DNA of 64,000 nucleotides from Luteimonas colneyensis (GTDB taxonomy: Bacteria; Pseudomonadota; Gammaproteobacteria; Xanthomonadales; Xanthomonadaceae), in the NCBI RefSeq assembly GCF_014836665.1, contig NZ_JACSQJ010000002.1:124001-188000 (forward strand). Reading direction: 5' to 3'. The notes beneath the pieces were generated by a model. It searched no databases. It saw only the letters and a list, made by a program, of their open reading frames with translations, and had not been told where the DNA came from. The translations under genes were made by a program, and so were the position numbers. Positions 16,273-25,039 of the stretch are shown here, in pieces (the first letter of the stretch is position 1; each line of letters begins with the position of its first letter).

Positions 16273-16950
16273 ATGACCGAACCGCTGCCCACCCCCGAAG
16301 CCCTGCGCACCGCCGCCGACCGGCTGGTATCGGCGCTCTCCGCGCATGCCGATCCGGAGTACCGCCTCGCCGTGCTCAAGCGCCTGGTGCGCCGTCTCGG
16401 CGAAGAGCAGTACCCGCTGTTTCTGCGGATCGTCGGCGTCGTGGCCGAAAGCGACGACGAGCACGCACAACGCCTGCTCGCCGACACCTTCGGCACCGCC
16501 CTGCGGCGCATGGACCTGCCCGGCGGCGCACTCAGCTCCTGGGGTGCCACCGGCCTGCCCGAGCACGGCGCTCCGGTGGCGGCCAGCGCGCTGTCGGGCC
16601 ACTTCTTCGGCGCCACGCCCCGGCGCATGCTGGGTCCGGTCGAGTACCTGGTGGTCTGGCACCTGCAGCGGACCCAACGCACGGCGCTTACGGCGGAGGG
16701 ATTCCGCGGCAGCCTGGCGCGGTTGATCACGATGCTCAACCGCAGCGAGGAGGCGCGAAGGCTGTACCCGCAGAAGCTCGCCGCCGATGCCCAGAACGAG
16801 CTCGAGGGCGCCTATACCCGCGCCACCCGCGAGCGCCTGGCCGCGATCGCCGCCGCGTGGGCCGCGGGCGAAGCGCCCGAGCGCGTGGCGGCCGCCGCGA
16901 CCGGTGCGCCGGCGACGACCGCGCACGACTGGGTCCTCCGTGACCTGTGA
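16273..16950 (+). CDS. Conserved-looking hypothetical protein
   Basis: A 225-residue soluble protein, mostly helical, which I cannot assign. It has a central segment LGPVEYLVVWHLQRTQRTAL and a C-terminal helical part with EGAYTRATRERLAAIAAAW and two Ala-rich runs. There is no signal peptide or transmembrane helix. It lies between the small protein after sctU and a lipoprotein gene, all plus strand, but with a 39-bp gap and its own -10-like box, so membership in a T3SS transcription unit is doubtful. Confidence 0.65.
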   Translation: MTEPLPTPEALRTAADRLVSALSAHADPEYRLAVLKRLVRRLGEEQYPLFLRIVGVVAESDDEHAQRLLADTFGTALRRMDLPGGALSSWGATGLPEHGAPVAASALSGHFFGATPRRMLGPVEYLVVWHLQRTQRTALTAEGFRGSLARLITMLNRSEEARRLYPQKLAADAQNELEGAYTRATRERLAAIAAAWAAGEAPERVAAAATGAPATTAHDWVLRDL

Positions 16951-17018
16951 CCGCCTTGGCTTGCCGGGGGCCAGCGCCCGCGGCCAAGATGCGCCCTGCC
17001 TCCCGGGGAGGGGATGCG

Positions 17019-17966
17019 ATGCAGATGCCGACAATCCTGCGGTCGCTGCTGGCCGCCGCGGCGCTGGCGGGCCTGCTCGCCGCCTGCCGCCCGGTCCCGT
17101 CGGCCCCCGAGGCCCGGACGGGGAGTGATCTCGGCCGGCCCGCGCTCGCCGTGCAGGCGCTGACCGGACACATGCGCCGCGGCGACTTCTCCGCCTTCGC
17201 GCGCGATGCCGTGCCGCCGCCGCTCCATGCCCGCCTCGAAGCCGCCTGGCGCGCCGGCCGCACGCGCTGGCCGCTGGACGAGCTGGCCTTCTCCGACCGG
17301 CTGCCCGAGGTCATGACGGCACTGGCGGCCCCGGATGCCGAGACCACGCTGGCGGCGGGCTTCGATCGCCAGTTCGCCAACGCCACCCGCGAGATCCGCG
17401 CCGCCGCCGCCACCCTGGGCCTGTTCGGCGTCCAGTACGTCGAGCACCAGGGCGACTTCAGCGAGGGCGAGCGCGACCACTACGCGCAGCTCGTGACCGC
17501 CGTGGCGCAGTGGGCCGCGAAGGCGCCACTGGGCGAACCCGCGCTGGCCCACGCCGCCATTCCCCGCCTGGCGGCCGCCGCCCGCGCCGCGGGCCCGACC
17601 AGCGCCGAAGGCATCGCCGCGGCCGGCATGGACGCGTCGCTGCAGCGCGTGGGCGCGTTCTCGCTCGAAGCCCGGGCCGTACTGGCCGGCTACGGCCTCG
17701 ACCTCGATGCCGCGCTCGACGGCGCCCAGGCCAGCCTGCAGGTCCAGCAGGGCGACCGTGCCACGGTGCGCCTGCGCTACACGCTGGCCGGCAGCGCCAT
17801 CGACACCGTGCTCGACATGGAGCGCATCGATGGCCGCTGGTACCTGTCCGACTATCTCCGCCACGCCCGCGAGGCCGCCGGCGCCCCCGTCGACGGCCAG
17901 CCGGACGTGCCGGCCACGCCTGCGCCGGCCGCCACCGCCCCGCCGGAACCCGTCGCCGCCCCCTGA
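17019..17966 (+). CDS. Putative lipoprotein of unknown function
   Basis: A 315-residue exported protein with a lipoprotein signal (ILRSLLAAAALAGLLAAC, lipobox LLAAC). The mature part is helical and Ala-rich. Its C-terminal segment (VRLRYTLAGSAIDTVLDMER, then IDGRWYLSDYLRHAREAA) looks like a small NTF2-like or DUF-type fold seen in proteins that end with a 'dgrWyl' motif. A Pro/Ala-rich tail follows. The ATG at 17019 is preferred because of the lipobox and a G-rich ribosome site (GGGGAGGGG) 5-8 nt upstream; a GTG at 16947 would place the signal internally. No function can be assigned. Confidence 0.7.
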   Translation: MQMPTILRSLLAAAALAGLLAACRPVPSAPEARTGSDLGRPALAVQALTGHMRRGDFSAFARDAVPPPLHARLEAAWRAGRTRWPLDELAFSDRLPEVMTALAAPDAETTLAAGFDRQFANATREIRAAAATLGLFGVQYVEHQGDFSEGERDHYAQLVTAVAQWAAKAPLGEPALAHAAIPRLAAAARAAGPTSAEGIAAAGMDASLQRVGAFSLEARAVLAGYGLDLDAALDGAQASLQVQQGDRATVRLRYTLAGSAIDTVLDMERIDGRWYLSDYLRHAREAAGAPVDGQPDVPATPAPAATAPPEPVAAP

Positions 17967-18007
17967 GCGCCGCCGCGCGCCGGCACGTGGCGTCGCCCCC
18001 CCATTGG

Positions 18008-18013
18008 CATAAT
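18008..18013 (+). promoter_or_regulatory. -10-like CATAAT, leaderless-type start of plsB
   Basis: CATAAT is followed by 7 nt and then the ATG at 18021. An alternative ATG at 18012 overlaps the hexamer, which argues that 18021 is the true start. No ribosome site lies between them. Confidence 0.45.
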
Positions 18014-18020
18014 GCCGACG

Positions 18021-20714
18021 ATGCCCAACCAGCCTTCCCTGTTCGAACACCGCGCCGCGGGCGCTGCCGACGCCGGCCCCGATGGCGCCGACCCGTCCCT
18101 TCCGACCCTGGAATCCACGGTGCCGGCGGGCGGTCCGCGCCGTCCCCGCCCGCCGGCCCGCCGCGCCGCACCGTGGTGGGCGCGCCTGCTCGGGCGCGTC
18201 CTGTCGCCCTGGATCGATCTCAGCATCGAGCCGCAGGCGCCCGGCAGCGACATCGACGAGCGTCCGGTCTGCTACGTGCTCGAGGACTACGGCCTGTCCA
18301 ACGCCCTGATCCTCGAGCGCGCCTGCCGCGAGGCCGGCCTGCCCTCGCCGCTGGTGCCGCTGGCGGGCGATCCGCTCGGACGCCGCCGCGCCTACGTCGC
18401 GCTGTCGCGCCGCAACGCCGGCAGCGCCCTGGCGCTGGCCACCCAGATCGCCACCCAGCGCAGGCCGGAGAAGAAGAAGAGCCATTCCGACTCGCTGGCG
18501 CGCCTGCTCGAGGCCCACCGCGGCGATCCGGCGCTGGACATGCAGCTGGTGCCGGTCTCGATCTTCGTGGGCCGCGCGCCGGACAAGAACAGTGGCTGGT
18601 TCTCGGTGCTGTTCTCCGAGAACTGGGCCCTGGTCGGACGCTTCCGGCGCCTGCTGGCGATCATGCTCAACGGCCGCGATACGCTGGTGCGCTTCGCGCC
18701 CCCGGTGGCGGTGCGCGACATCGTCGCCGAAGGCCTGGAGCCCGAGCGCGAGGTACGCAAGCTCTCGCGCCTGCTGCGCACCCACTTCAACCGCATCCGC
18801 GCCGCGGTCATCGGCCCCGACCTGTCGACGCGCCGCCTGCTGGTGGACAAGGTGCTGTCGTCGACGCCGGTGCGCGAGGCCATCGCCGACCAGGCGCGGC
18901 GCGAGGGCGGCGACGCCGCGAAGGCCCAGGCCGAAGCCTGGAAGAAGGCCCACGGCTACGCCTACGAGATCGCCGCCGACTACTCGCACCCGGTGGTGCG
19001 CTCGGCCAGCTTCCTGCTGACCACGGTCTGGAACCGCATCTTCCGCGGCGTGCTGGTGCACCACCTCGACCAGCTCAAGGCGGTCGCGCCCGGAAACGAA
19101 GTGGTCTACGTGCCCTGCCACCGCAGCCACATGGACTACCTGCTGCTGAGCTACCTGCTGTACACGCGCGGCATCGTGCCGCCGCACATCGCCGCCGGCA
19201 TCAACCTCAACCTGCCGGTGATCGGCACCATCCTGCGCAAGGGCGGCGCGTTCTTCATCCGCCGCAGCTTCCGCGGCAACGCGCTGTATTCGGCGGTGTT
19301 CACGGAGTACGTGGCGCAGCTGGTGGCCGGCGGCTATTCGATCGAGTACTTCATCGAGGGCGGCCGCTCGCGCACCGGCCGGCTGCTGCAGCCCAAGGGC
19401 GGAATGGTCGCGATGACCGTGCGCGGCTTCCTGCGCCAGCCCACGCGCCCGGTGCTGTTCCAGCCGGTCTACATCGGCTACGAGAAGCTGATGGAGGGCG
19501 GCAGCTACCTCGACGAACTCAGCGGCAAGCCCAAGGAGAAGGAGTCGATCTGGGCCCTGCTCTGGGGCATCCCCAAGGTGCTGCGGCAGAACTACGGCCA
19601 GGTGGTGGTGAACTTCGGCGAGCCGATCGCGCTGTCCGACATGCTCGCCGAACACGCGAGCGAGTGGGACGGCAAGCCGCTGTCGGACGAGGACAAGCCC
19701 GCCTGGCTGTCGACCACCGTGGACGCCACCGCGCAGCGCATCCAGGAGCGCGTCAACTCCGCCGCCGACGTCAACCCGATCAACCTGCTGGCGATGTCGC
19801 TGCTGTCCACGCCCAAGCACGCCATGGGCGAAGCCGACCTGACCGCGCAGATCCTGCTGTCGAAGAAGCTGCTGGCCGAAGTGCCCTACAGCGCGCTGGT
19901 GACGGTGACCCCGCACTCGCCGGCGCAGATCATCGCCCACGGCGAGGAGATCGGCGTGCTCCACCGCGTGGCGCACCCGCTGGGCGACGTGCTGCGCGTG
20001 GACGGCGACACCGCGGTGCTGCTGTCCTACTTCCGCAACAACGTCGTCCACCTGTTCACGGCCTCGGCGTGGATTGCCTGCTGCTTCCTGCACAACCGGC
20101 GCATGTCGCGCGACACCCTGCTGCGCATCGGCCGCACGATGTACCCGTTCCTGCAGGGCGAGCTGTTCCTGCCCTGGGACGAGGATGGCTTCGCCGCGCG
20201 CATCGACGCCACCATCGAGCTCTTCATCCGCGAGGGCCTGCTCGAGCAGGTCAGCGTCGACGATGGCGGCATCCTGGCCCGCCACGCCGGGCAGTCGGAC
20301 GAGGTCTTCCGCCTGCGCGCGATCGGGCATCCGCTGCAGCAGGCCTTCGAGCGCTACTACATCGCGATCTCGGTACTGGCCAAGAACGGTAGCGGCACGC
20401 TCGGCGCCGGCGAACTGGAAGGCCTGTGCCAGCTCGCCGCGCAGCGGCTGTCGCTGCTGTACGCGCCGGCGGCACCCGAGTTCTTCGACAAGGCCCTGTT
20501 CCGCGGCTTCATCCAGAAGCTGCGCGAACTGGGGCTGGTGAAGCTGGACCGGAACAGCAAGCTGGCCTTCGACGAGCGCCTGTCGGGCTTCGCGCGCGAC
20601 GCCAAGATCATCCTCGGCCGCGAGCTGCGGCACACGATCGAGAAGATCAGCCCCGAGGCTGCGCGGCCCGTCGAAGGAACCGACGACGACGCCAGGCCTC
20701 CCGGGCAGGGTTGA
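18021..20714 (+). CDS. plsB: Glycerol-3-phosphate 1-O-acyltransferase PlsB
   Basis: An 897-residue membrane-associated enzyme that acylates glycerol-3-phosphate at sn-1, the first step of phospholipid synthesis. The acyltransferase HxxxxD box is at about residues 367-372 (PCHRSHMDYLLLSYLL). It is followed by the expected blocks INLNLPVIGTILRKGGAFFI, FIEGGRSRTGR and the substrate-binding VFQPVYIGYEKLMEGGSY. It is slightly longer than the E. coli enzyme (807) because of an Arg/Pro-rich N-terminal extension. The start at 18021 is chosen because of the -10-like hexamer immediately upstream; ATG 18012 is the alternative. Monocistronic by appearance. Confidence 0.96.
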   Translation: MPNQPSLFEHRAAGAADAGPDGADPSLPTLESTVPAGGPRRPRPPARRAAPWWARLLGRVLSPWIDLSIEPQAPGSDIDERPVCYVLEDYGLSNALILERACREAGLPSPLVPLAGDPLGRRRAYVALSRRNAGSALALATQIATQRRPEKKKSHSDSLARLLEAHRGDPALDMQLVPVSIFVGRAPDKNSGWFSVLFSENWALVGRFRRLLAIMLNGRDTLVRFAPPVAVRDIVAEGLEPEREVRKLSRLLRTHFNRIRAAVIGPDLSTRRLLVDKVLSSTPVREAIADQARREGGDAAKAQAEAWKKAHGYAYEIAADYSHPVVRSASFLLTTVWNRIFRGVLVHHLDQLKAVAPGNEVVYVPCHRSHMDYLLLSYLLYTRGIVPPHIAAGINLNLPVIGTILRKGGAFFIRRSFRGNALYSAVFTEYVAQLVAGGYSIEYFIEGGRSRTGRLLQPKGGMVAMTVRGFLRQPTRPVLFQPVYIGYEKLMEGGSYLDELSGKPKEKESIWALLWGIPKVLRQNYGQVVVNFGEPIALSDMLAEHASEWDGKPLSDEDKPAWLSTTVDATAQRIQERVNSAADVNPINLLAMSLLSTPKHAMGEADLTAQILLSKKLLAEVPYSALVTVTPHSPAQIIAHGEEIGVLHRVAHPLGDVLRVDGDTAVLLSYFRNNVVHLFTASAWIACCFLHNRRMSRDTLLRIGRTMYPFLQGELFLPWDEDGFAARIDATIELFIREGLLEQVSVDDGGILARHAGQSDEVFRLRAIGHPLQQAFERYYIAISVLAKNGSGTLGAGELEGLCQLAAQRLSLLYAPAAPEFFDKALFRGFIQKLRELGLVKLDRNSKLAFDERLSGFARDAKIILGRELRHTIEKISPEAARPVEGTDDDARPPGQG

Positions 20715-20809
20715 GGGGCGCCGGGGGACGCCCGCTCGCGGACCCGTCACCGCCGGCGGCCAGCTTGCGGCACAATCGCGTCCGCCTCAGACCTGTCACG
20801 GAGTCCTCC

Positions 20810-21403
20810 ATGCGTATCCGCATCCTCGGCCTGGCGCTCGCCGCCACGGTCATCGCAGCCGCTGCAACCCCGGTCGATGCGCAGGCGCGTGGCCGGCAGG
20901 CCGACACGCCCAACGGCTACCTGTGCTGCAACATGCGCGCCTATGACGGCGAGGCCTACGACATCAATTACGTGAACGAAGGCGACCGCATCCTCGCCTT
21001 CGGCAGCCCGGTGGCGTTGACGGGACAAAGTGCCCGCAAGCTCCGGATGCGCATCGGTGGCGAGCGCTACGTGCTGGAGAACCACTACAGCCGCGATCTC
21101 GACGAAGCCGCCTTCGTGGCCCGCTACGTGCTCGCCGAGGATCCGCGCGTGGCCGCAGCGAGCTTCCCCGCGCACATCCGCCAGGCCATCGAGGCCGGCC
21201 AGGTCACGCCCGGGATGACCCGTGAACAGGTGCGCATGTCGCTGGGCTGGCCAATCAGCAGCGAGAATCCCGATCTCGATGCCCCCGTGTGGCGCTACTG
21301 GCTGAGCAGCTTCGACGAGATCCAGGTCGAGTTCGACGACAGCGGCCACGTGGTCGACCTCACCGCCAGCGCACTGACCCGGCGCCGGCTCTGGTTGCCC
21401 TGA
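20810..21403 (+). CDS. Exported SmpA/BamE-like small protein
   Basis: A 197-residue protein with a cleavable signal peptide (MRIRILGLALAATVIAAAAT, cleaved near VDA-QA). After a Cys pair (YLCCNMRAYDGEAYDINYVN) the C-terminal region contains GQVTPGMTREQVRMSLGWP and VEFDDSGHVVDLTA, a pattern like SmpA/OmlA/BamE-fold proteins, in which the 'GMTreqV..lG.P' segment is typical. No lipobox is present, so it is likely periplasmic. The ATG at 20810 has a GGAG ribosome site 8 nt upstream. It lies between plsB and a small minus-strand gene. Role unknown. Confidence 0.7.
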   Translation: MRIRILGLALAATVIAAAATPVDAQARGRQADTPNGYLCCNMRAYDGEAYDINYVNEGDRILAFGSPVALTGQSARKLRMRIGGERYVLENHYSRDLDEAAFVARYVLAEDPRVAAASFPAHIRQAIEAGQVTPGMTREQVRMSLGWPISSENPDLDAPVWRYWLSSFDEIQVEFDDSGHVVDLTASALTRRRLWLP

Positions 21404-21435
21404 ACCGGGATCCGGCGAATCGCACCCTCGCCGCT

Positions 21436-21651
21436 TCAGGCCGGCTCGTCGGGAATCAGCGCGGACTCCAGCCGCTCGATGCAGTCCTTCAGCTGCAGCT
21501 TGCGCTTCTTGAGGCGCTTGACCAGCAGCTCGTCGGCGCCCGCATCGAGCTGCAGCCGCGCCACCGCGGCGTCGAGTCCGCGATGCTCGGTCCGGAGTTC
21601 ATGCAGCCGCGCGTTCAGTCGGGCCTGCTCTGCCGGGTCGGTGGGATGCAT
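21436..21651 (-). CDS. YdcH/DUF465 family small helical protein
   Basis: A 71-residue protein with a long helix and the DUF465/YdcH signature: an early [18 protein letters not shown] part and a [19 protein letters not shown] end, close to the family's KKKRLQLKDEI motif. These small proteins are often about 70 residues long, and their function is unknown. The ATG at 21649-21651 is preceded after 6 nt by TACCCT, so this short frame rather than the longer open frame upstream is real. It is divergent from ttcA; the two share a 37-bp spacer. Confidence 0.82.
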   Translation of the reverse strand: MHPTDPAEQARLNARLHELRTEHRGLDAAVARLQLDAGADELLVKRLKKRKLQLKDCIERLESALIPDEPA

Positions 21652-21657
21652 TCCGCG

Positions 21658-21663
21658 AGGGTA
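21658..21663 (-). promoter_or_regulatory. -10-like TACCCT for the YdcH-like gene
   Basis: On the minus strand TACCCT ends 6 nt before the ATG at 21651. Together with the opposite-strand hexamer for ttcA it makes a very compact divergent promoter. Confidence 0.35.
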
Positions 21664-21675
21664 CACGCGGCCGGC

Positions 21676-21681
21676 TAAAAT
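21676..21681 (+). promoter_or_regulatory. -10-like TAAAAT, leaderless-type start of ttcA
   Basis: TAAAAT is followed by 7 nt and the ATG at 21689. An in-frame ATG at 21680 overlaps the hexamer and is therefore less likely to be used. Confidence 0.45.
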
Positions 21682-21688
21682 GCACGCC

Positions 21689-22618
21689 ATGAGCATCGTC
21701 CTGCCCCTCGCCGAACCCGCGCCCCGCGCCCGCCGCACCGCCCACGAGGCACAGCGCCTGGGCAAGCGCCTGCGCCACCAGGTCGGTCGCGCCATCGCCG
21801 ATTTCGGCATGATCGAGGACGGCGACAGGGTGATGGTGTGCCTGTCCGGCGGCAAGGACAGCTACACGATGCTCGACGTCCTGCTGCAGCTGCAGAAGAA
21901 GGCGCCGGTGTCGTTCTCGATCACCGCGGTCAACCTCGACCAGAAGCAGCCCGGCTTCCCGGAGCACGTGCTTCCCGAGTACCTGCGCTCGCTCGGCGTG
22001 GACCACCACATCATCGAGCAGGACACGTATTCGGTGGTTTCGCGCGTGGTGCCCGAGGGCAAGACCATGTGCTCGCTGTGCTCGCGCCTGCGCCGCGGCG
22101 CGCTGTACACGTACGCCGCCGAGCACGGCTACACCCGCATCGCGCTGGGCCACCACCGCGACGACATGGTGGCGACCTTCTTCCTCAACCTGTTCTTCCA
22201 CGCCAAGCTCAGCGGCATGCCGCCCAAGCTGCTCTCCGACGACGGCCGCCACGTGGTGATCCGCCCGCTGGCCTACGTGCGCGAGGACGACATCGCCGCC
22301 TATGCCGAGGCGAAGGCCTTCCCGATCATCCCCTGCAACCTCTGCGGCTCGCAGGAGAACCTGCAGCGCAAGCAGGTGCAGCGGATGATGCGCGAGTGGG
22401 AGCGCGAATCGCCCGGGCGCATCGACCAGATCGCGCGCGCGCTCGGCGACATCCGGCCCTCGCAGCTGGCGGATCCGAAGCTGTTCGACTTCCTCGGCCT
22501 CGGCCACCGCGAGGCCGCGGCCACCGCCGATGCCCACGGCTGGCTCGCCGGCGAGCCGCACGACGCGCTCCATGCCGACGGAGCCGGCGACGCCGCGCCA
22601 CGCCGCACCCCCGCCTGA
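21689..22618 (+). CDS. ttcA: tRNA 2-thiocytidine synthetase TtcA
   Basis: A 309-residue PP-loop ATPase that thiolates cytidine 32 of several tRNAs, using an Fe-S cluster. Visible features: PP-loop [17 protein letters not shown] at about residues 52-68, the CxxC pair in [16 protein letters not shown], and a third conserved Cys region in [19 protein letters not shown], which together ligate the cluster. The length agrees with the family (about 310). Divergent from the YdcH-like gene, with compact promoters. Not obviously in an operon with rdgC (104-bp gap). Confidence 0.95.
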   Translation: MSIVLPLAEPAPRARRTAHEAQRLGKRLRHQVGRAIADFGMIEDGDRVMVCLSGGKDSYTMLDVLLQLQKKAPVSFSITAVNLDQKQPGFPEHVLPEYLRSLGVDHHIIEQDTYSVVSRVVPEGKTMCSLCSRLRRGALYTYAAEHGYTRIALGHHRDDMVATFFLNLFFHAKLSGMPPKLLSDDGRHVVIRPLAYVREDDIAAYAEAKAFPIIPCNLCGSQENLQRKQVQRMMREWERESPGRIDQIARALGDIRPSQLADPKLFDFLGLGHREAAATADAHGWLAGEPHDALHADGAGDAAPRRTPA

Positions 22619-22722
22619 TGCCGCCGCCCTGAAGTTCCCGACCCGCTTTCGCGGGCCGCCGGCGCGTCGACCGCACGCGGCGCGCCCATGCTGACCCCTT
22701 CCCCGACCAGGCACCCACTCCC

Positions 22723-23628
22723 ATGTTCTTCCGCAACCTGACCCTGTTCCGCTTCCCCGTCTCGCTCGATCTCGAAGGCCTCGAGGAGGCCCTGGCCAAC
22801 CATCCCCTCAAGCCGGTCGGACCGCTCGAGCTGTCCTCCCGCGGCTTCGTGCCCGCGCTGGGTCGCGACGCCGAGGCGCTCTCGCACCGCGTCGGCGACG
22901 CCGCCTGGGTGGCGGTGGGCGGCGAGGACCGGCTGCTGCCGGCGGCCGTGGTCAACGACATGCTCGCGCGCAAGCTCGACGAGGCCGAGGAGCGCGAAGG
23001 TCGCCGCCCCGGCGGCCGCGCGCGCAAGCGCATGAAGGACGAGCTGGTGCACGAGCTGCTGCCGCGCGCCTTCGTCCGCCCCTCGCGCACCGACGCACTG
23101 CTCGACCTCAAGCACGGCCTGTGCATCGTCGACACCTCCTCGCGCAAGAGCGCCGAAGCGGTGGTGTCGGCGCTGCGCCAGGCCCTGGGCAGCTTCCCGG
23201 CCCTGCCGGCGAACGCGGAAATCGCGCCGCGCAGCGTGCTGACCGGCTGGATCGCCGGCGAGCCGCTGCCCGACGGAATCTCGCTGGGCGAGGAATGCGA
23301 GCTCAAGGACGGCAACGACACCGGCGCGGTGGTGAAGTGCCAGCGCCATGACCTGGGCAGCGACGAGATCAGCCACCACCTCGAGGCCGGCAAGCAGGTG
23401 ACGAAGCTGGCGCTGGTGCTCGACGACCACGTGTCGTTCGTCCTCGGCGAGGACCTGGTGGTGCGCAAGCTCAAGTTCCTCGACGGCGCAGTCGACCAGC
23501 TCGAGGGCGGCGACCACGACGACATGCGCGCCGAACTGGACGCGCGCTTCGTGCTGATGTCGGCGGAAGTGCGCAGGCTGTTCGAGATCCTGGAGCCGGC
23601 GCTCAAGCTGTCGCGCGTGGATGCCTGA
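22723..23628 (+). CDS. rdgC: Recombination-associated protein RdgC
   Basis: A 301-residue nucleoid-associated DNA-binding protein of the RdgC family, which forms a ring-shaped dimer around DNA and restrains RecA filament formation. Typical features are the N-terminal MFFRNLTLFRFP, the SRGFVPALG motif, the basic GRARKRMKDELVHELLPRAF region and the C-terminal end with MRAELDARFVLMSAEVRRLF. The length is normal. An upstream 104-bp gap separates it from ttcA. Confidence 0.96.
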   Translation: MFFRNLTLFRFPVSLDLEGLEEALANHPLKPVGPLELSSRGFVPALGRDAEALSHRVGDAAWVAVGGEDRLLPAAVVNDMLARKLDEAEEREGRRPGGRARKRMKDELVHELLPRAFVRPSRTDALLDLKHGLCIVDTSSRKSAEAVVSALRQALGSFPALPANAEIAPRSVLTGWIAGEPLPDGISLGEECELKDGNDTGAVVKCQRHDLGSDEISHHLEAGKQVTKLALVLDDHVSFVLGEDLVVRKLKFLDGAVDQLEGGDHDDMRAELDARFVLMSAEVRRLFEILEPALKLSRVDA

Positions 23629-23653
23629 ACGTCTGCGCGTGGATGCGTCACGG

Positions 23654-23659
23654 TAGAAT
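23654..23659 (+). promoter_or_regulatory. -10-like TAGAAT, leaderless-type start
   Basis: TAGAAT is separated by 6 nt from the ATG at 23666. The upstream gene rdgC ends only 25 bp before, so the promoter sits inside a very short gap. Confidence 0.4.
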
Positions 23660-23665
23660 CGTCAT

Positions 23666-24469
23666 ATGTCGTCCCTGCTCCGCCTGCTGCTCACGAAGTC
23701 CGATGCACCGGGCACCCGCAACGTGAAGCGCGATATCGTCGCGCTCACGATGGACGATGGCACCGAAGTCGAAGTGGTGCGCGTGCGCGATCCGCGCGCG
23801 CGCCGGCTGCGGCTGTCGGTCGACGAACGCGGCGCGCGCCTGACCCTGCCGCCGCGCGCGAGCGCGGTCTCCGGGACCCGCTTCCTCGAGCAGCACCGCG
23901 ACTGGCTGGCCGCGCAGCTGCGCGCGCACGCCATCGACGACCTGGTCGAGCCGCTCGAGCGCGGCGTGACGCCCGCGCTGCCGCTCCGCGGGGCCATGCT
24001 GCCGCTGCGCTGGGAGCCGGGCCGCTACGCCTGCGTCATGCGCGAGGGCGAGGGCCTGGTCTTCCGGCACACCGGCCGCGGCGGTGATGCGGCGCTGCGG
24101 CGCGCGCTGCGCGACTTCTACGAGGGCGAAGCACGGGCCGACATCGGCGCCTGGCTGCCGCGCTACCTGCCCGCGCTGCCGCGCGCGCCGGCGCGCATCC
24201 GGCTGAAGGCGATGTCCTCGCAGTGGGGCTCGCTCGCGCCGGACGGCACCCTGGCGCTGGATCTTTCGCTGGTGCTGGGCCGGCCCTCGGCCTTCGAGTA
24301 CGTGCTGGTCCACGAGCTCTGCCACCTGGTCCACGCCGACCATTCGCCCGCGTTCTGGGCCGAGGTCGAAGCGCGCTTCCCCGACTGGCGGACCGAGCGT
24401 GACTGGTTCCGGGTCCATGGCCGCCGGATCAAGGCGATGCTCAGGCTGCTGTCCGGTCCCTCGGCCTGA
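23666..24469 (+). CDS. YgjP-type SprT-like zinc metallopeptidase
   Basis: A 267-residue protein of the YgjP/DUF45 family (UTP pyrophosphatase or metal-dependent hydrolase annotations exist for relatives). The zinc-binding HExxH motif is HELCH at residues 216-220 (LVHELCHLVHADHSPAFW), with a third His-containing block downstream. Before it lie the family's RIRLKAMSSQWGSLAPDG and LDLSLVLGRPS blocks. No signal peptide; expected cytoplasmic. The start at 23666 is supported by a -10-like hexamer 6 nt upstream. Confidence 0.88.
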   Translation: MSSLLRLLLTKSDAPGTRNVKRDIVALTMDDGTEVEVVRVRDPRARRLRLSVDERGARLTLPPRASAVSGTRFLEQHRDWLAAQLRAHAIDDLVEPLERGVTPALPLRGAMLPLRWEPGRYACVMREGEGLVFRHTGRGGDAALRRALRDFYEGEARADIGAWLPRYLPALPRAPARIRLKAMSSQWGSLAPDGTLALDLSLVLGRPSAFEYVLVHELCHLVHADHSPAFWAEVEARFPDWRTERDWFRVHGRRIKAMLRLLSGPSA

Positions 24470-24511
24470 GGGCGTTCTACCGGTCAGGCACACCGCCACC
24501 GGGCTCGACGC

Positions 24512-25018
24512 ATGCGCCATCCCCTGCCTCTCCTGATCCTTGCCGGCCTTGGCATGCTGGCCGCATCCGGCTGCCAGCGCGCCGCGGACGCCGCCACCGA
24601 AGCCGCCATCGAGCGCGCCAGCGGCCAGCAGGTCGGCATCGACCGGGACGGCGAGCGCCTGCGCATCACCAGCGCCGACGGCGAGGCCGTCATCACCGCA
24701 GGTGCCGGCGTGGCCCTGCCCGCGGACTTCCCCGACGACCTCTTCCTGCCGCCCAGCTACGGCATCACCAGCGTGATGGACGTCGGCGGGGCGCGCCTGG
24801 TGAACCTGGAGTCGGACGGCGCGGTGGCGTCGATGTTCGAGGCCACGCGGGCGTCGATGGCCGGCAAGGGCTGGTCGCAGACGCTGGCGATGCAGCAGGC
24901 CGACAGCGCGATGCTGGGCTTCAGCCAGGGCGAGCGCGAAGCCACGTACACCTTCACCCGGCACGCGGACGGCCCCGTGCTGGTCGGCATCCAGCTGCGC
25001 GCCGATCCACGCCAGTAG
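24512..25018 (+). CDS. Small lipoprotein of unknown function
   Basis: A 168-residue exported protein with a lipoprotein signal (LILAGLGMLAASGC). The mature part starts with an Ala/Glu helix (RAADAATEAAIERASG) and continues as a mainly beta domain ending with a VLVGIQLR strand. I do not recognise a family with certainty. It follows the YgjP gene after 42 bp and is convergent with the hydrolase downstream (21-bp gap). Envelope location is inferred from the lipobox only. Confidence 0.72.
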   Translation: MRHPLPLLILAGLGMLAASGCQRAADAATEAAIERASGQQVGIDRDGERLRITSADGEAVITAGAGVALPADFPDDLFLPPSYGITSVMDVGGARLVNLESDGAVASMFEATRASMAGKGWSQTLAMQQADSAMLGFSQGEREATYTFTRHADGPVLVGIQLRADPRQ

Positions 25019-25039
25019 GCGCCGACGGCGCCGACCCGC

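Noticed and set aside
16947..17018. GTG start at 16947 for the lipoprotein
   Set aside because: It would put the lipobox signal in the interior; ATG 17019 has a good ribosome site.
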